A DNA stretch of 40,104 nt from Candidatus Scybalomonas excrementigallinarum (GCA_018710905.1 DVIZ01000028.1:1-40104); one strand, 5' to 3'. Positions 1-8,186 are shown, numbered from the stretch's first letter. Notes: generated from the sequence alone by a model not told the origin. A program made the numbers and translations.

Positions 1-1
1 A

Positions 2-142
2 TATTTAGATAAAATATCCGCTTTAATAGAGCCTCATAACACCCCATCTCTTTCCCTTATCGCTCAACTAGGCTTTCAACAAACAGAAATGATAATTGCG
101 GATCAAAAATCTGTCATTGTCTATGAAAAACAACTAGAATAA
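2..142 (+). CDS. GNAT N-acetyltransferase, C-terminal fragment (cut by window edge)
   Basis: An open frame enters from the left edge and ends at TAA 140-142, giving 46 residues. It contains IEPHNTPSLSLIAQLGF, which matches the conserved end of RimJ/RimL-type GNAT acetyltransferases (a pattern like xxPxNxxSxxLxxxLGF, the acetyl-CoA binding helix plus the following strand). The family moves an acetyl group from acetyl-CoA to an amine; the substrate cannot be told from this piece. It converges on queC, with a shared hairpin between them. The frame and family look good, but the gene is truncated by the window and not necessarily broken. Confidence 0.72.
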   Translation, partial: YLDKISALIEPHNTPSLSLIAQLGFQQTEMIIADQKSVIVYEKQLE

Positions 143-186
143 AGTCGTGCTTTTTTATGGAATCGGAAATGAAATTCCCTATCCTA

Positions 187-269
187 TAAAAAAATAAGGA
201 GATAGCAAAAGAAAGATCTTCCATAAGAGATGGAACTTTATACTTCTCTCTTTCGCTATCGCCTTATTA
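187..269 (-). terminator. Intrinsic terminator of the queT-queF-queC operon
   Basis: A long imperfect inverted repeat pairs about 193-215 with about 248-269, with an inner pairing CTTCCAT/ATGGAA. Read on the minus strand the stem is followed by seven T (plus-strand A run 187-193). It sits just past the queC stop. It could also stop the convergent acetyltransferase transcript, though the T run on that side is poorer. Confidence 0.7.
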
Positions 270-298
270 TTTATATCAAAAACGCTCTCTCTTTTCCT

Positions 299-985
299 TT
301 AACGAAGCAATGGATCGGTAACACCATTGGCAAGAAACGCCTTTTGTCGGTCAATACAAGTGCCACATTTTCCACATGGCTCTTCTTTTCCTTCATAACA
401 GCTCCATGTTAACTCATAAGGCACTTCTAAGCGAAGCCCTTCTTTTACAATGTCCGCTTTATTTTTTTGAATAAAAGGTGCTTTTAATTGAACCATCTTT
501 CCACTGCCCTCATAGATTGCCTCATTCATGGCGTTAAAAAATGCTTCGCTACAGTCTGGATAGGCACTGCCAACGGCATCATCTTTATGAGCGCCATAAT
601 AAATCCATCTACAGCCTTCGGATAATGCAATCGCAGCCGCTGTGGATAAAAACAATCCATTTCGAAATGGAACATAAGTAGAAACCGGCTCTTCTTTTCC
701 ATTTAATTGTTCTTCGTAAGAAGACTCCGGAATATCTTCTGTAGAACTTTTTAAAAGAGAACAATTGCTTCCTGAAAAAATCGATGTTAAATCCATCGTT
801 TTTCCTTCTATTTGATAATACTCTAAAATCTTCTTTGCCGACTCTATTTCTTTTTCGTGTTTTTGTCCATAAGAAATAGAAAGTGGAATCACATTTTCTT
901 TTCCAAATTGTTCAATTGCCAGTGCAAGGCAAGTTGTGCTATCCACACCACCACTGAATAATACCATCGCTTTTTCTTGTCTCAT
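299..985 (-). CDS. queC: 7-cyano-7-deazaguanine synthase QueC
   Basis: QueC converts 7-carboxy-7-deazaguanine to preQ0 using ATP and ammonia, a cytoplasmic step in queuosine synthesis. The 228-residue protein has the PP-loop ATP pyrophosphatase motif SGGVDS at residues 11-16 and the C-terminal zinc site C196, C204, C207, C210 in CGKCGTC, both diagnostic. Length is normal for the family. Its ATG overlaps the queF stop as ATGA, with AAGGTGG upstream, so it is translationally coupled as the last gene of queT-queF-queC. It should be controlled by the preQ1 riboswitch ahead of queT. queD and queE are not in the window. Confidence 0.96.
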   Translation of the reverse strand: MRQEKAMVLFSGGVDSTTCLALAIEQFGKENVIPLSISYGQKHEKEIESAKKILEYYQIEGKTMDLTSIFSGSNCSLLKSSTEDIPESSYEEQLNGKEEPVSTYVPFRNGLFLSTAAAIALSEGCRWIYYGAHKDDAVGSAYPDCSEAFFNAMNEAIYEGSGKMVQLKAPFIQKNKADIVKEGLRLEVPYELTWSCYEGKEEPCGKCGTCIDRQKAFLANGVTDPLLR

Positions 986-1479
986 CGATTGTCCACCTTC
1001 TCTGGATATAAGTCGTGATTGACAAGTCGATTAAACGCCACTTGCTCCCACTTTGTACCAGCCTTTCCATAGTTACAATAAGGATCGATGGAAATTCCTC
1101 CTCTTGGAGTAAATTTTCCCCATACTTCAATATATTTTGGATCCATTAATCGAATCAAATCCTTCATAATAATATTCACACAGTCCTCATGAAAATCTCC
1201 ATGATTGCGGAAACTGAATAAATAAAGTTTTAACGACTTACTCTCAACCATTTTTTCTCCTGGCACATAGGAAATATAAATCGTAGCAAAGTCTGGCTGT
1301 CCTGTCATTGGACAAAGACTTGTAAATTCTGGACAATTAAATTTTACAAAATAATCGTTTTCTGGATGTTTATTCGGAAATACTTCTAATACTTCTGGTG
1401 CATAATCACTTTTATAAACGGTCTTTTGATTTCCCAATAAAGAAACTCCTTCTAATTCTTCTTTTTTTCTTCCACTCAT
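982..1479 (-). CDS. queF: NADPH-dependent 7-cyano-7-deazaguanine reductase QueF
   Basis: QueF reduces the nitrile of preQ0 to the amine preQ1 with NADPH. The 165-residue protein is the short, single T-fold type. It has [16 protein letters not shown] at residues 49-64, with the nucleophile C56 and D63, and the family motif ESKSLKLY at 79-86. The frame could be extended upstream, but ATG 1479 is chosen because AAGGAG lies at correct spacing and the ATG overlaps the queT stop (ATGA, 1476-1479). The 3' end overlaps queC in the same way. The three genes therefore form one tightly coupled message. Confidence 0.96.
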   Translation of the reverse strand: MSGRKKEELEGVSLLGNQKTVYKSDYAPEVLEVFPNKHPENDYFVKFNCPEFTSLCPMTGQPDFATIYISYVPGEKMVESKSLKLYLFSFRNHGDFHEDCVNIIMKDLIRLMDPKYIEVWGKFTPRGGISIDPYCNYGKAGTKWEQVAFNRLVNHDLYPEKVDNR

Positions 1480-1979
1480 AAAACAAATTCTCCTTTTTGT
1501 GTTTGAAAGACTCTTTGCAATGCTTTTACAAGGATCGGTCCACAGATTGCTGGAATCACTTGTCCAATACAAAGACTAACTGTTAATGCAGAATACGGTA
1601 TTTTTAGTAAATAAGATAGCCATATTGGTACACAAAGCCCTGGTATCACAATAATTGGTATCACAATGAGCCAAAGATTCCAACCTTTTTTACGAATCCA
1701 AACAATCAATGCCGTTGTCACAATTCCAACAAGACAACCGCCTATCATGTCTAAAATCCCAAGACCGCCAAAGAGCATATTCGCTATGAAATTTGCAAGA
1801 CCAAGTGGAAAAACTAGGAACGGAAATAGATAAGATAGAGCATAGCATGCAGTCGCAATACGAATTTGATATGCTCCAAATGAGAAATTTTGTGTTAGAC
1901 ATAAAACAACAATATAAATTGCCATTATGGCTCCAGAAATTGCTAATTTCTGGGTTTTACTCATAAATTCTCTGTCCAT
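1476..1979 (-). CDS. queT: QueT family queuosine precursor transporter (ECF S-component)
   Basis: The 167-residue protein has five to six hydrophobic helices and matches the QueT family, including the stretch [18 protein letters not shown] (63-80). QueT proteins are substrate-binding S-components that use a shared ECF energizing module to import preQ0, preQ1 or a related base. First gene of the operon, directly behind a preQ1 riboswitch, which strongly supports the role. GGAGGTGAG lies 5 nt before ATG 1979; an internal ATG at codon 6 is a weaker alternative. The ECF ATPases and T-component must be encoded elsewhere. Confidence 0.88.
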   Translation of the reverse strand: MDREFMSKTQKLAISGAIMAIYIVVLCLTQNFSFGAYQIRIATACYALSYLFPFLVFPLGLANFIANMLFGGLGILDMIGGCLVGIVTTALIVWIRKKGWNLWLIVIPIIVIPGLCVPIWLSYLLKIPYSALTVSLCIGQVIPAICGPILVKALQRVFQTQKGEFVL

Positions 1980-2030
1980 ATACGCTCACCTCCAAATGAA
2001 ACTCTCTCAACAACTGTTACAATGTTGTCC

Positions 2031-2068
2031 CTAGTTTTATTTAACGACAGGATGGTCTCGAACTGTCT
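2031..2068 (-). promoter_or_regulatory. preQ1-I (class I) riboswitch aptamer
   Basis: On the minus strand the stem P1 GACAG (2067-2063) pairs with CTGTC (2050-2046). It encloses loop TTCGAGACCATC and is followed by the A-rich tail ending AAAACTAG (to 2031). This matches the class I preQ1 aptamer (loop pattern UUCnnGnnnCnnC and tail AAAACUA). A small hairpin CAACA/TGTTG follows at about 2028-2007 with no U run, and the Shine-Dalgarno sequence lies at 1993-1985, so control is more likely translational than by termination. High preQ1 should turn the operon down. Confidence 0.88.
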
Positions 2069-2091
2069 GCTCATTTAAGGCTACGAATGTT

Positions 2092-2120
2092 ATTGTACTG
2101 TATGTGAGAAAAAAAAGCAA
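2092..2120 (-). promoter_or_regulatory. Sigma-A promoter of the que operon
   Basis: TTGCTT (2120-2115), a 17-nt spacer and TACAAT (2097-2092) on the minus strand. The predicted start near 2085 is about 18 nt ahead of the riboswitch aptamer, as expected. Confidence 0.75.
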
Positions 2121-2148
2121 GAAAAGATAGGAATTGCTTTCCTTTTAA

Positions 2149-2265
2149 ATATTCGCTATAATAAATAAAGGCTTTTATAACGGTTTGATTTTCCACCGTG
2201 TTATTAACAGCTTTATGATTCAAGGAAGTTGTCCAAACATCACACTGCTAGAAGTAGAAGTATAA
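2149..2265 (+). pseudogene. Remnant of a cyclophilin-type peptidyl-prolyl isomerase
   Basis: No intact gene, but frame 2149-2265 (after a stop at 2146-2148, ending TAA 2263-2265) reads [20 protein letters not shown] followed by [11 protein letters not shown]. The first part matches the cyclophilin core, and the intact gene downstream has [20 protein letters not shown] in the same place. About 40 N-terminal codons are missing, and after the CP the frame jumps straight to an ending like the family C-terminus (EVEV), so most of the middle is deleted. This is a decayed second copy on the same strand, 137 bp before the intact gene. Confidence 0.8.
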
Positions 2266-2342
2266 ATACCCCTATCGTTTCACTGACATCTTCCTTAAAT
2301 TATCAGCCAATAGAAAGAAAGCAGCTGAATTCATAGTTAAAG

Positions 2343-2367
2343 TAAAAAGGGCAAGATGACCTTTTTA
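2343..2367 (+). terminator. Small hairpin before the cyclophilin gene
   Basis: TAAAAAGG (2343-2350) and CCTTTTTA (2360-2367) form an 8-bp stem with a 9-nt loop, 35 nt before the cyclophilin start. It may be the leftover terminator of the decayed upstream copy or a leader structure. The T run is short. Confidence 0.4.
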
Positions 2368-2401
2368 TATAGATATTTATAGATGAAAGGAATTGAATAT
2401 A

Positions 2402-2842
2402 ATGACTAAGACACTAGGAACAATCACAATGGAAAATGGGGAAACAATCAATATAGAATTTTTCCCAAATGAAGCACCTAACACAGTAGCAAACTTTAAG
2501 AAACTTGCTGAATCTGGTTTCTATAATGGCTTAACATTCCACAGAGTCATCAAGGGCTTTGTTGCACAAGGGGGCTGCCCTATTGGAAATGGAACAGGCT
2601 CAGCTGGCTACACAATCAAATGTGAAACAGCAGGCAATCCACATAAACACATTGCTGGAGCTTTATCTATGGCACATGCAGGGAAGGACACTGGTAGCTG
2701 TCAGTTCTTCATCGTGCATGAACCACAACCACATCTTGATGGAGTTCACACAGTATTTGGACAGGTTACAGAAGGAATGGACACCGTGTTAAAAATCAAG
2801 CAAGGTGATATCATGAAAGAAGTTAAAGTTTGGGAAGAATAA
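2402..2842 (+). CDS. Cyclophilin-type peptidyl-prolyl cis-trans isomerase
   Basis: Catalyses cis-trans isomerisation of peptidyl-proline bonds during protein folding; no signal peptide, so cytoplasmic. The 146-residue protein covers a complete single cyclophilin domain: [13 protein letters not shown] with the catalytic Arg, GSCQFFI in the middle and [11 protein letters not shown] near the end. ATG 2402 is preferred because AAAGG lies at 2386-2390; a TTG at 2393 would be only 2 nt from it. A good terminator follows. Its base usage (many gct, ggc, ctg codons) looks less AT-biased than the flanking genes, and it sits between a decayed cyclophilin and a recombinase, so it may be a replacement copy brought by transfer. 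Confidence 0.93.
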   Translation: MTKTLGTITMENGETINIEFFPNEAPNTVANFKKLAESGFYNGLTFHRVIKGFVAQGGCPIGNGTGSAGYTIKCETAGNPHKHIAGALSMAHAGKDTGSCQFFIVHEPQPHLDGVHTVFGQVTEGMDTVLKIKQGDIMKEVKVWEE

Positions 2843-2854
2843 AAATAGAATTTC

Positions 2855-2885
2855 AAGAAGTCCTGAAATAGGGCTTCTTTTTTTG
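2855..2885 (+). terminator. Terminator of the cyclophilin gene
   Basis: GAAGTCC and GGGCTTC pair (one G-T) around loop TGAAATA and are followed by seven T. It lies 13 nt after the stop. Confidence 0.85.
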
Positions 2886-2886
2886 T

Positions 2887-3108
2887 CTCCTAAACTAGTA
2901 TCAATTATGAAAGTGAAATTAGTATAAATAAAACCATATCACTGTATTAACTATATTTTACTGTCATAAATCAATAATAAAACCTTATGAAACGAAATCT
3001 ACTTTTTCAACTAGATTCATGTATAAATTCATTCTATAATATAAATATCAAGTTTTAAAATAGATAGCCTTATAAGAAAAATTAAAGAAATAAAAAAGAA
3101 GGAATTTT
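2887..3108. other. AT-rich gap before the recombinase
   Basis: No gene seen. A TATAAT at 3035-3040 could serve the recombinase, but no good -35 lies 17 nt upstream. This is where one end (attL/attR) of the recombinase element could lie; I could not find a convincing repeat shared with the other side (4947-5001). Confidence 0.4.
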
Positions 3109-4905
3109 ATGGGGATGAAAAAAATGAAGCAGAATAATATAAATCAAGAACTACAGAAAAAAAGGGTTTTGAACTTATATCGAGTTTCAACCTTGAAACA
3201 GGGGACAGAAGATGACATTCCTGTCCAACGGGCAGAATGCACTCAATATGCAGAATCAAATGGCTGGGAAGTTATTGAAGAGATAACAGAAAAACTATCA
3301 GGATTCAACACACCAATGGAAGAAAGAGATGCCCTATATAAAATTAGGGATATGGCACAAGCAGGAAAAATTGATATAGTCCTTGTTTACATGTCTGATA
3401 GGCTTGGAAGACAAACAGAACTGGCTGGATATGTCCAAGGGCTTGCTATGCTAGGGGTTCAGGTGTTTGCTGTCAAAGAGGGCTTACTTAGCGGACTAGA
3501 ACACAATGATAACTTGATGACCTATATCAAGTTTTGGATGGCTGAAGTGGAATCAAAAAAGACATCTGCAAGGGTCAAAGACTCCATGAAACAAATGAAT
3601 GAAGAGGGTTATTATATGGGTGGACCCCTTCCACTAGGCTACACTTTGAAAGATACAGGAATAAAGACAAACAGTAGAAAACAGAAAACCCTGAATAAGA
3701 TTGTTGTACTTGATGAAGAAGCTGAACTGGTGAAACTCATTTTTCAGCTGGTCCATGATAAAGGCTATGGTGCTAGTAAAATAGCACAGTATATGAATAA
3801 CCATGGGTACACGAACAGAGGGAAGATTTTTCGGCATAATTCCATCAGCAGAATCCTGAGAAATCCTATTTATATAGGATATAAAAGATATAATGTCACA
3901 GAGAAAGTGGCAGGTAGAACAAAGAAAAGACATAGTCTTAGAAAAGAGGATTGGAAACTACAACCATTCAATCCTGACCTTTGTATTCTTCCAAAAAGTA
4001 TGTTCATGAGAGTTCAGGAAATAATTAATTTAAGAAAAAATGGAAAAGACAATAGTGACACTGTTATTGAATGTTCCCCATCTTCTAGTCATGTCCTACT
4101 GTCAGGTATGGTGTACTGTGGAGAATGTGAGCACAAATTAAAAACAGATTACAGTATCAAATCATATACAAGGAAAACAGATGGCATCACCACAAAAAGT
4201 ATTGTTTACAGATACATGTGTCATCATTCTAAAAATCTAACAAACCATGGTAAAAAACAATGGGGAAGTAAAACCATAGATAAAATAGTTGAAAATCAAG
4301 TCATCAACACATTAGCACAGATTGACATTGATTCATTAGAAAAAGATATTACTCCATACCAAAACGACCATATAAAAGTGAAGAAGACAAAACTGGCAAA
4401 TTTAACAAAAATCATTGATAAGAAGGAAATTGCTTTACAAAATACCAATAAGGAACTAGAATTATTTATGATAGGTGAATCTTTATTCACCAAGGAACAA
4501 CTGGCTAGCTTGCTGAATAAACTGTCAGAAGAATTAATTGACCTTAGAAGAAGGAGAAAAGAAATAGAAGAAGAGATTAATGAAAATGAATTCACATTAC
4601 AAGACATTGTTTCTTTCAAAGATAAGTTTCAAACCTGGAATGATGTCTATATGTCAAGTGATATAAATACTAAGAAAAGGATAATTTCTTCTGTTGTGAA
4701 GAAGGTTGTCTTGTTAGAAAATAAGGTGCAGATTCATTTGAAGATTGAAATACAGGAAGCCCTCAATAGTACTAAAAACAAGAATGAAATTGAATCTCTA
4801 ACATTGAAAACAGATTATTCTGATCGTCCTTTAGAAGAACAAAAAATTGAGTCTATGACTGTTGAATTATTTGGTGAGACTTATCCAGAACCTGAAACTG
4901 TATAA
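3109..4905 (+). CDS. Large serine recombinase (site-specific integrase)
   Basis: A 598-residue large serine recombinase. The N-terminal resolvase domain (about 20-165) has nucleophile S27 in YRVSTLKQ and DRLGRQ at 97-102 with the active-site arginines. The recombinase domain (about 175-300) follows, with GYTNRGKIFRHNSISRILRNP. Next come a zinc-ribbon-like segment (C337, C340 and C371 followed by two His, without an obvious fourth Cys) and a long Lys/Glu-rich coiled coil (about 395-520). These enzymes integrate and excise phages, ICEs and IMEs at short att sites. GAAGGA 6 nt before ATG 3109 sets the start. No relaxase, capsid or excisionase gene accompanies it. Confidence 0.93.
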   Translation: MGMKKMKQNNINQELQKKRVLNLYRVSTLKQGTEDDIPVQRAECTQYAESNGWEVIEEITEKLSGFNTPMEERDALYKIRDMAQAGKIDIVLVYMSDRLGRQTELAGYVQGLAMLGVQVFAVKEGLLSGLEHNDNLMTYIKFWMAEVESKKTSARVKDSMKQMNEEGYYMGGPLPLGYTLKDTGIKTNSRKQKTLNKIVVLDEEAELVKLIFQLVHDKGYGASKIAQYMNNHGYTNRGKIFRHNSISRILRNPIYIGYKRYNVTEKVAGRTKKRHSLRKEDWKLQPFNPDLCILPKSMFMRVQEIINLRKNGKDNSDTVIECSPSSSHVLLSGMVYCGECEHKLKTDYSIKSYTRKTDGITTKSIVYRYMCHHSKNLTNHGKKQWGSKTIDKIVENQVINTLAQIDIDSLEKDITPYQNDHIKVKKTKLANLTKIIDKKEIALQNTNKELELFMIGESLFTKEQLASLLNKLSEELIDLRRRRKEIEEEINENEFTLQDIVSFKDKFQTWNDVYMSSDINTKKRIISSVVKKVVLLENKVQIHLKIEIQEALNSTKNKNEIESLTLKTDYSDRPLEEQKIESMTVELFGETYPEPETV

Positions 4906-4915
4906 GATATCTGTT

Positions 4916-4950
4916 GGGCATTTCTCAATTTTATTGGGAAGTGCCCTTTC
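4916..4950 (+). terminator. Terminator of the recombinase gene
   Basis: GGGCATTTCTCAA (4916-4928) pairs with TTGGGAAGTGCCC (4934-4946) with two imperfect pairs, then TTTC. It lies 10 nt after the stop. Confidence 0.8.
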
Positions 4951-5001
4951 TAAATTTTAATTGTGTACTTATCAATAGAAAACAAACATAGGAGTAAAAA
5001 T

Positions 5002-5793
5002 ATGGATCGTAAAATGATTTTTTTTGATATTGATGGAACTTTAGTCCCTGAATGTACCAATGACATTCCAGAAAGTGCAAAAAATGCCATTAAAACAGCC
5101 ATTGCAAACGGACATTTGGCTTTCATTAACAGCGGTAGAACATTAATTAATATTCATGAAAATGTAAAAGAACTTGGTTTTTCTGGTTATTGCTGTGGGT
5201 GTGGCACAGAAATTTATGTTGGAGATCATACACTTTATTACTATGAGTTGCCTCTTTCTTCTTGTAATGAAATTATTGATTTCTTCTATAAAAATGAAAT
5301 TTCTTCACTCTTTGAAGGAAGCAATTCTCTTTATATTTTAGGAAAAGATGCCTATACTCCAGCTACTGCTTCTATTGAAGCCTCCATGGGAATTAAGTTT
5401 ACCCCATTAGACACAGAAGAACTTCGAAACTCTGCCCAATTCACAAAATTGCTTTACTGGGCACCAAATCATATGGAAGACTCTGTTGTACAGGAATTTT
5501 TATCTCAGTGGTTTGACATTATCGATCGTGGAGATGGTGTTCGTGAAGTGGTACCAAAAAACCATTCGAAGGCAACTGCTATTCAAAAACTCTGTGATCA
5601 CTTCCAAATTCCATTAGAAAACTGCTATGCAATTGGCGATAGTACAAACGATCTTCCAATGTTGGACTATGTTCCTCATGCTATCGCAATGGGTGTTTCT
5701 ATGAAAGAAATTCTTCCTTATGTAGAATATCAGACGGATACCGTAGAAAACGATGGAATTGAAAAAGCATTAAAGCATTATGGAATTATTTAA
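5002..5793 (+). CDS. Cof-type HAD-IIB family hydrolase
   Basis: A 263-residue phosphatase of the haloacid dehalogenase superfamily, type IIB (Cof/YidA-like). Motif I is DIDGT at residues 9-13 (nucleophile D9, acid D11), and motif IV is GDSTNDLPML near residue 214. The cap lies between motifs II and III. Such enzymes dephosphorylate sugar phosphates, pyridoxal phosphate or FMN; the substrate here is unknown. AGGAG at 4990-4994 fits ATG 5002; the frame extends upstream but lacks a second good site. It lies 96 nt after the recombinase on the same strand and ends at a strong two-way terminator. Confidence 0.9.
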   Translation: MDRKMIFFDIDGTLVPECTNDIPESAKNAIKTAIANGHLAFINSGRTLINIHENVKELGFSGYCCGCGTEIYVGDHTLYYYELPLSSCNEIIDFFYKNEISSLFEGSNSLYILGKDAYTPATASIEASMGIKFTPLDTEELRNSAQFTKLLYWAPNHMEDSVVQEFLSQWFDIIDRGDGVREVVPKNHSKATAIQKLCDHFQIPLENCYAIGDSTNDLPMLDYVPHAIAMGVSMKEILPYVEYQTDTVENDGIEKALKHYGII

Positions 5794-5801
5794 ACAATAC
5801 G

Positions 5802-5840
5802 AAAAAACTTCCAACCAGCTTAACTGATTGGAAGTTTTTT
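5802..5840. terminator. Bidirectional terminator between the HAD hydrolase and lysA
   Basis: AAAAAACTTCCAA (5802-5814) pairs with TTGGAAGTTTTTT (5828-5840), with extra inner pairs CAG/CTG. A and T runs on both sides serve both convergent genes. Confidence 0.92.
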
Positions 5841-5857
5841 ATTATCTTATCTTTTAT

Positions 5858-7111
5858 TTAAAAATCATATCCTTCTAACGTTGCAAAATAATCTTCTAAC
5901 GTCTCTGCACGACGGATCATTCTTGTTGTTCCATCTTCCTGTAATAAAATTTCCGCAGAACGAAGTTTTCCATTATAGTTATATCCCATAGAAAATCCAT
6001 GAGCTCCTGTATCGTGAATAAATAAGAGATCACCTTTTTCAATTTCTGGAAGCATACGGTCAATGGCAAACTTATCATTATTTTCACATAAAGAACCAAC
6101 GATATCGTATTTATGATCGCACGCAGCATCTTCTTTTCCAAGAACAGTAATATGGTGATAAGCTCCATACATAGCTGGACGCATCAAGTTAGCGGCACAC
6201 GCATCCACTCCTACATATTCTTTATGAGTATGTTTTTCATGAATCGCTTTTGTAATCAGCCCACCATTTGGAGCTAACATATAACGTCCTAATTCTGTAT
6301 AAATTTTAATATCTCCCATTCCTTCTGGAATAAGAATTTCTTCATAAACTTTGCGAACCCCTTCACCAATTGCAAAAATATCATTTGGCTCTTTGTCTGG
6401 TGTGTAAGGTACGCCAATTCCACCAGATAAATTGATGAATCCAATATGCACTCCTGTTTCTTTTTTTAGCTCTACCGCTAACTCAAATAAGATTTTGGCA
6501 AGTCTTGGATAATAATCATTTGTCACAGTATTAGAAGCTAAAAAGGCATGAATTCCAAACTCTTTTGCCCCTAACTCCTTTAGTTCTTTATAAGCCTCTA
6601 TCATCTGTTCCTTTGTCATGCCGTATTTAGCATCCCCTGGATTGTCCATAATCGTATTTCCAAGTTCAAACACTCCACCTGGATTATAACGACAACAAAC
6701 CGTTTCTGGAACAGTTTTACAAGCTTCCTGTAACCCTTTCACATGAGTTACATCATCTAAATTAATAATTCCACCAATTTCGTTGGCATAAGTAAACTCT
6801 TCTAATGGTGTATCATTGGAAGAAAACATAATTTCTCCTTCTGAAAATCCACAACGCTTTGCCATAACAAGCTCTGCCATAGAAGAACAATCCACACCAC
6901 ATCCTTCTTCATGAAGAATTTTTAAAATCGCTGGAGTTGGCGTTGCTTTTACTGCAAAATATTCTTTGAACCCTTCATTCCATGAAAACGCCTTATATAA
7001 ATTTCTTGCTGTTTCACGGATTCCCTTTTCATCATATAAATGAAATGGTGTTGGGTATAATTTTATCATTTCCTCTACTTGCTCTTTTGTCACAAATGGT
7101 ACTTTTTTCAT
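5858..7111 (-). CDS. lysA: Diaminopimelate decarboxylase family protein
   Basis: A 417-residue fold-type III PLP decarboxylase. The Schiff-base lysine is K55 in YFAVKATPTP, followed by GCGVDCSSMAEL, the glycine-rich phosphate-binding turn NLSGGIGVPY, and GSLCENND near residue 336 in place of the usual CESSD-type specificity motif. It should convert meso-diaminopimelate to lysine. The Asn-Asn variant in that motif and the compact N-terminus leave room for a related substrate, so the symbol is given with some caution. It is transcribed alone from a strong promoter that overlaps the spacer after yitT. Confidence 0.85.
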   Translation of the reverse strand: MKKVPFVTKEQVEEMIKLYPTPFHLYDEKGIRETARNLYKAFSWNEGFKEYFAVKATPTPAILKILHEEGCGVDCSSMAELVMAKRCGFSEGEIMFSSNDTPLEEFTYANEIGGIINLDDVTHVKGLQEACKTVPETVCCRYNPGGVFELGNTIMDNPGDAKYGMTKEQMIEAYKELKELGAKEFGIHAFLASNTVTNDYYPRLAKILFELAVELKKETGVHIGFINLSGGIGVPYTPDKEPNDIFAIGEGVRKVYEEILIPEGMGDIKIYTELGRYMLAPNGGLITKAIHEKHTHKEYVGVDACAANLMRPAMYGAYHHITVLGKEDAACDHKYDIVGSLCENNDKFAIDRMLPEIEKGDLLFIHDTGAHGFSMGYNYNGKLRSAEILLQEDGTTRMIRRAETLEDYFATLEGYDF

Positions 7112-7174
7112 TGCTTTTTTCCTTCCCGTCTTTTATAGAATACTTCTACTTTTACTTCTTTCAATACCCTCTTT

Positions 7175-7198
7175 GAAAGATTAGCACTTTAATCTTTC
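7175..7198. repeat. Perfect 9-bp inverted repeat in the lysA leader
   Basis: GAAAGATTA (7175-7183) and TAATCTTTC (7190-7198) with a 6-nt loop. It starts about 8 nt downstream of the predicted lysA start of transcription and has no T run in either direction. It may be a leader hairpin or a protein-binding dyad; alternatively it is a weak end for yitT transcripts. Confidence 0.5.
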
Positions 7199-7212
7199 AC
7201 CTTGTAACATAA

Positions 7213-7241
7213 ACTATATAGAAAAACTATTTTTTTGTCAA
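7213..7241 (-). promoter_or_regulatory. Strong sigma-A promoter of lysA
   Basis: TTGACA (7241-7236), a 17-nt spacer and TATAGT (7218-7213) on the minus strand, directly after the yitT stop. Predicted leader of about 95 nt. Confidence 0.85.
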
Positions 7242-7244
7242 GAT

Positions 7245-8093
7245 TTATGCAAGATGTTTATCCAAAGTGAAGCCTCTACCTTTTACTTCTCTTGCACTGT
7301 TGATAATCATAAATGCAGTTTTATCCGCTTCTAACACCAACTGATTTAATCGATTTAAATCACGATTTGGCAACACGCATAACACCGCCTTTTGAGAAAT
7401 ATTTTCATATCCTGTTTGAATATCAATAAAAGTAGAACCTCGATCCAATTGCTCATGGATTAACCCATTGATCTTTTGATACTCTTTGCTAATAATAAAG
7501 ACTTGTACATCTCCTGAACCAAAGACGAGAAGCTGGTTGAGTACAATCGTTGTAATCAATACCGAAACAATTCCATATAAAATCTGTTCCACATCAGAAA
7601 AGAAAACTTGTGTCAGTAAAATTACACTATCAAATACATAGAGTCCAATGGCCACTGGTATTTTAAACTTTCGATTTAAAATAAGCGGTGGAATATCCAT
7701 TCCTCCTGTGGAAGCACCGAGACGAATGACAATACCAAGTCCACCGCCAATCACAATTCCTCCAATAATAGCCGCTAATAATTTATCCTCTGTTAAATGA
7801 TGTAATACTTCCATATTGGAAAATACATTTAAACAAATCGGATAAAAAAACGTGCTGAGCAATGTTGTAATTGCAAAGGCTTTTCCAAGGAAATAAAGAC
7901 CTAGGCAAAAAGTTACTACGTTAACAATTCCTACTGTTGTGGATACTGGTAAATGCAAATAGTGTTGTACCGTTCTTGCAATCCCTGTTGTTCCACCAAC
8001 GAGAAATTCATTTGGAATCGTAAAAGCCGAAATCCCAAACGCAAAAATAATATTTCCTAACAGTATCCCAATTAGTGTTGCTATTCTTTTCAT
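7245..8093 (-). CDS. YitT family membrane protein (DUF2179 C-terminal domain)
   Basis: A 282-residue protein with about five membrane segments in the first 190 residues (FIPNEFLVGGTTGIA-like entry, GGGLGIVIRLGASTGGMD in the middle) followed by a soluble DUF2179 domain (about 200-282, VLCVLPNRDLNRL). This is the YitT/YpjC architecture, widespread in Firmicutes with no firmly known substrate. ATG 8093 is chosen because GGAGGA lies 6 nt upstream and because a good promoter at 8158-8186 lies inside the longer possible frame. Monocistronic by appearance. Confidence 0.88.
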   Translation of the reverse strand: MKRIATLIGILLGNIIFAFGISAFTIPNEFLVGGTTGIARTVQHYLHLPVSTTVGIVNVVTFCLGLYFLGKAFAITTLLSTFFYPICLNVFSNMEVLHHLTEDKLLAAIIGGIVIGGGLGIVIRLGASTGGMDIPPLILNRKFKIPVAIGLYVFDSVILLTQVFFSDVEQILYGIVSVLITTIVLNQLLVFGSGDVQVFIISKEYQKINGLIHEQLDRGSTFIDIQTGYENISQKAVLCVLPNRDLNRLNQLVLEADKTAFMIINSAREVKGRGFTLDKHLA

Positions 8094-8157
8094 TTGTTTC
8101 CTCCATCGCATTATCATTGTTATTATGCACCAATTACAATATAAAATAACCGCACAC

Positions 8158-8186
8158 ATTCTAACATAGTTCTTTTTCTGTGACAA
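8158..8186 (-). promoter_or_regulatory. Sigma-A promoter of the yitT-like gene
   Basis: TTGTCA (8186-8181), a 17-nt spacer and TAGAAT (8163-8158) with an extended TGT before the -10, on the minus strand. Its position also decides the yitT start codon. Confidence 0.75.

Noticed and set aside
230-412. Plus-strand open frame over the queC end
   Set aside because: It overlaps the queC coding region and terminator antisense, has no ribosome site, and its product is low-complexity hydrophobic sequence; queC is unambiguous.
3000-5001. Possible att direct repeats around the recombinase (for example TATCA-CAATAGAAA near 2300 and TATCAATAGAAA near 4969)
   Set aside because: The match is short, gapped and AT-rich, so not distinguishable from chance without an empty-site comparison.
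7175-7198. Inverted repeat before lysA considered as the yitT terminator
   Set aside because: There is no T run after the stem on either strand and it lies beyond the lysA promoter; listed as a leader dyad instead.
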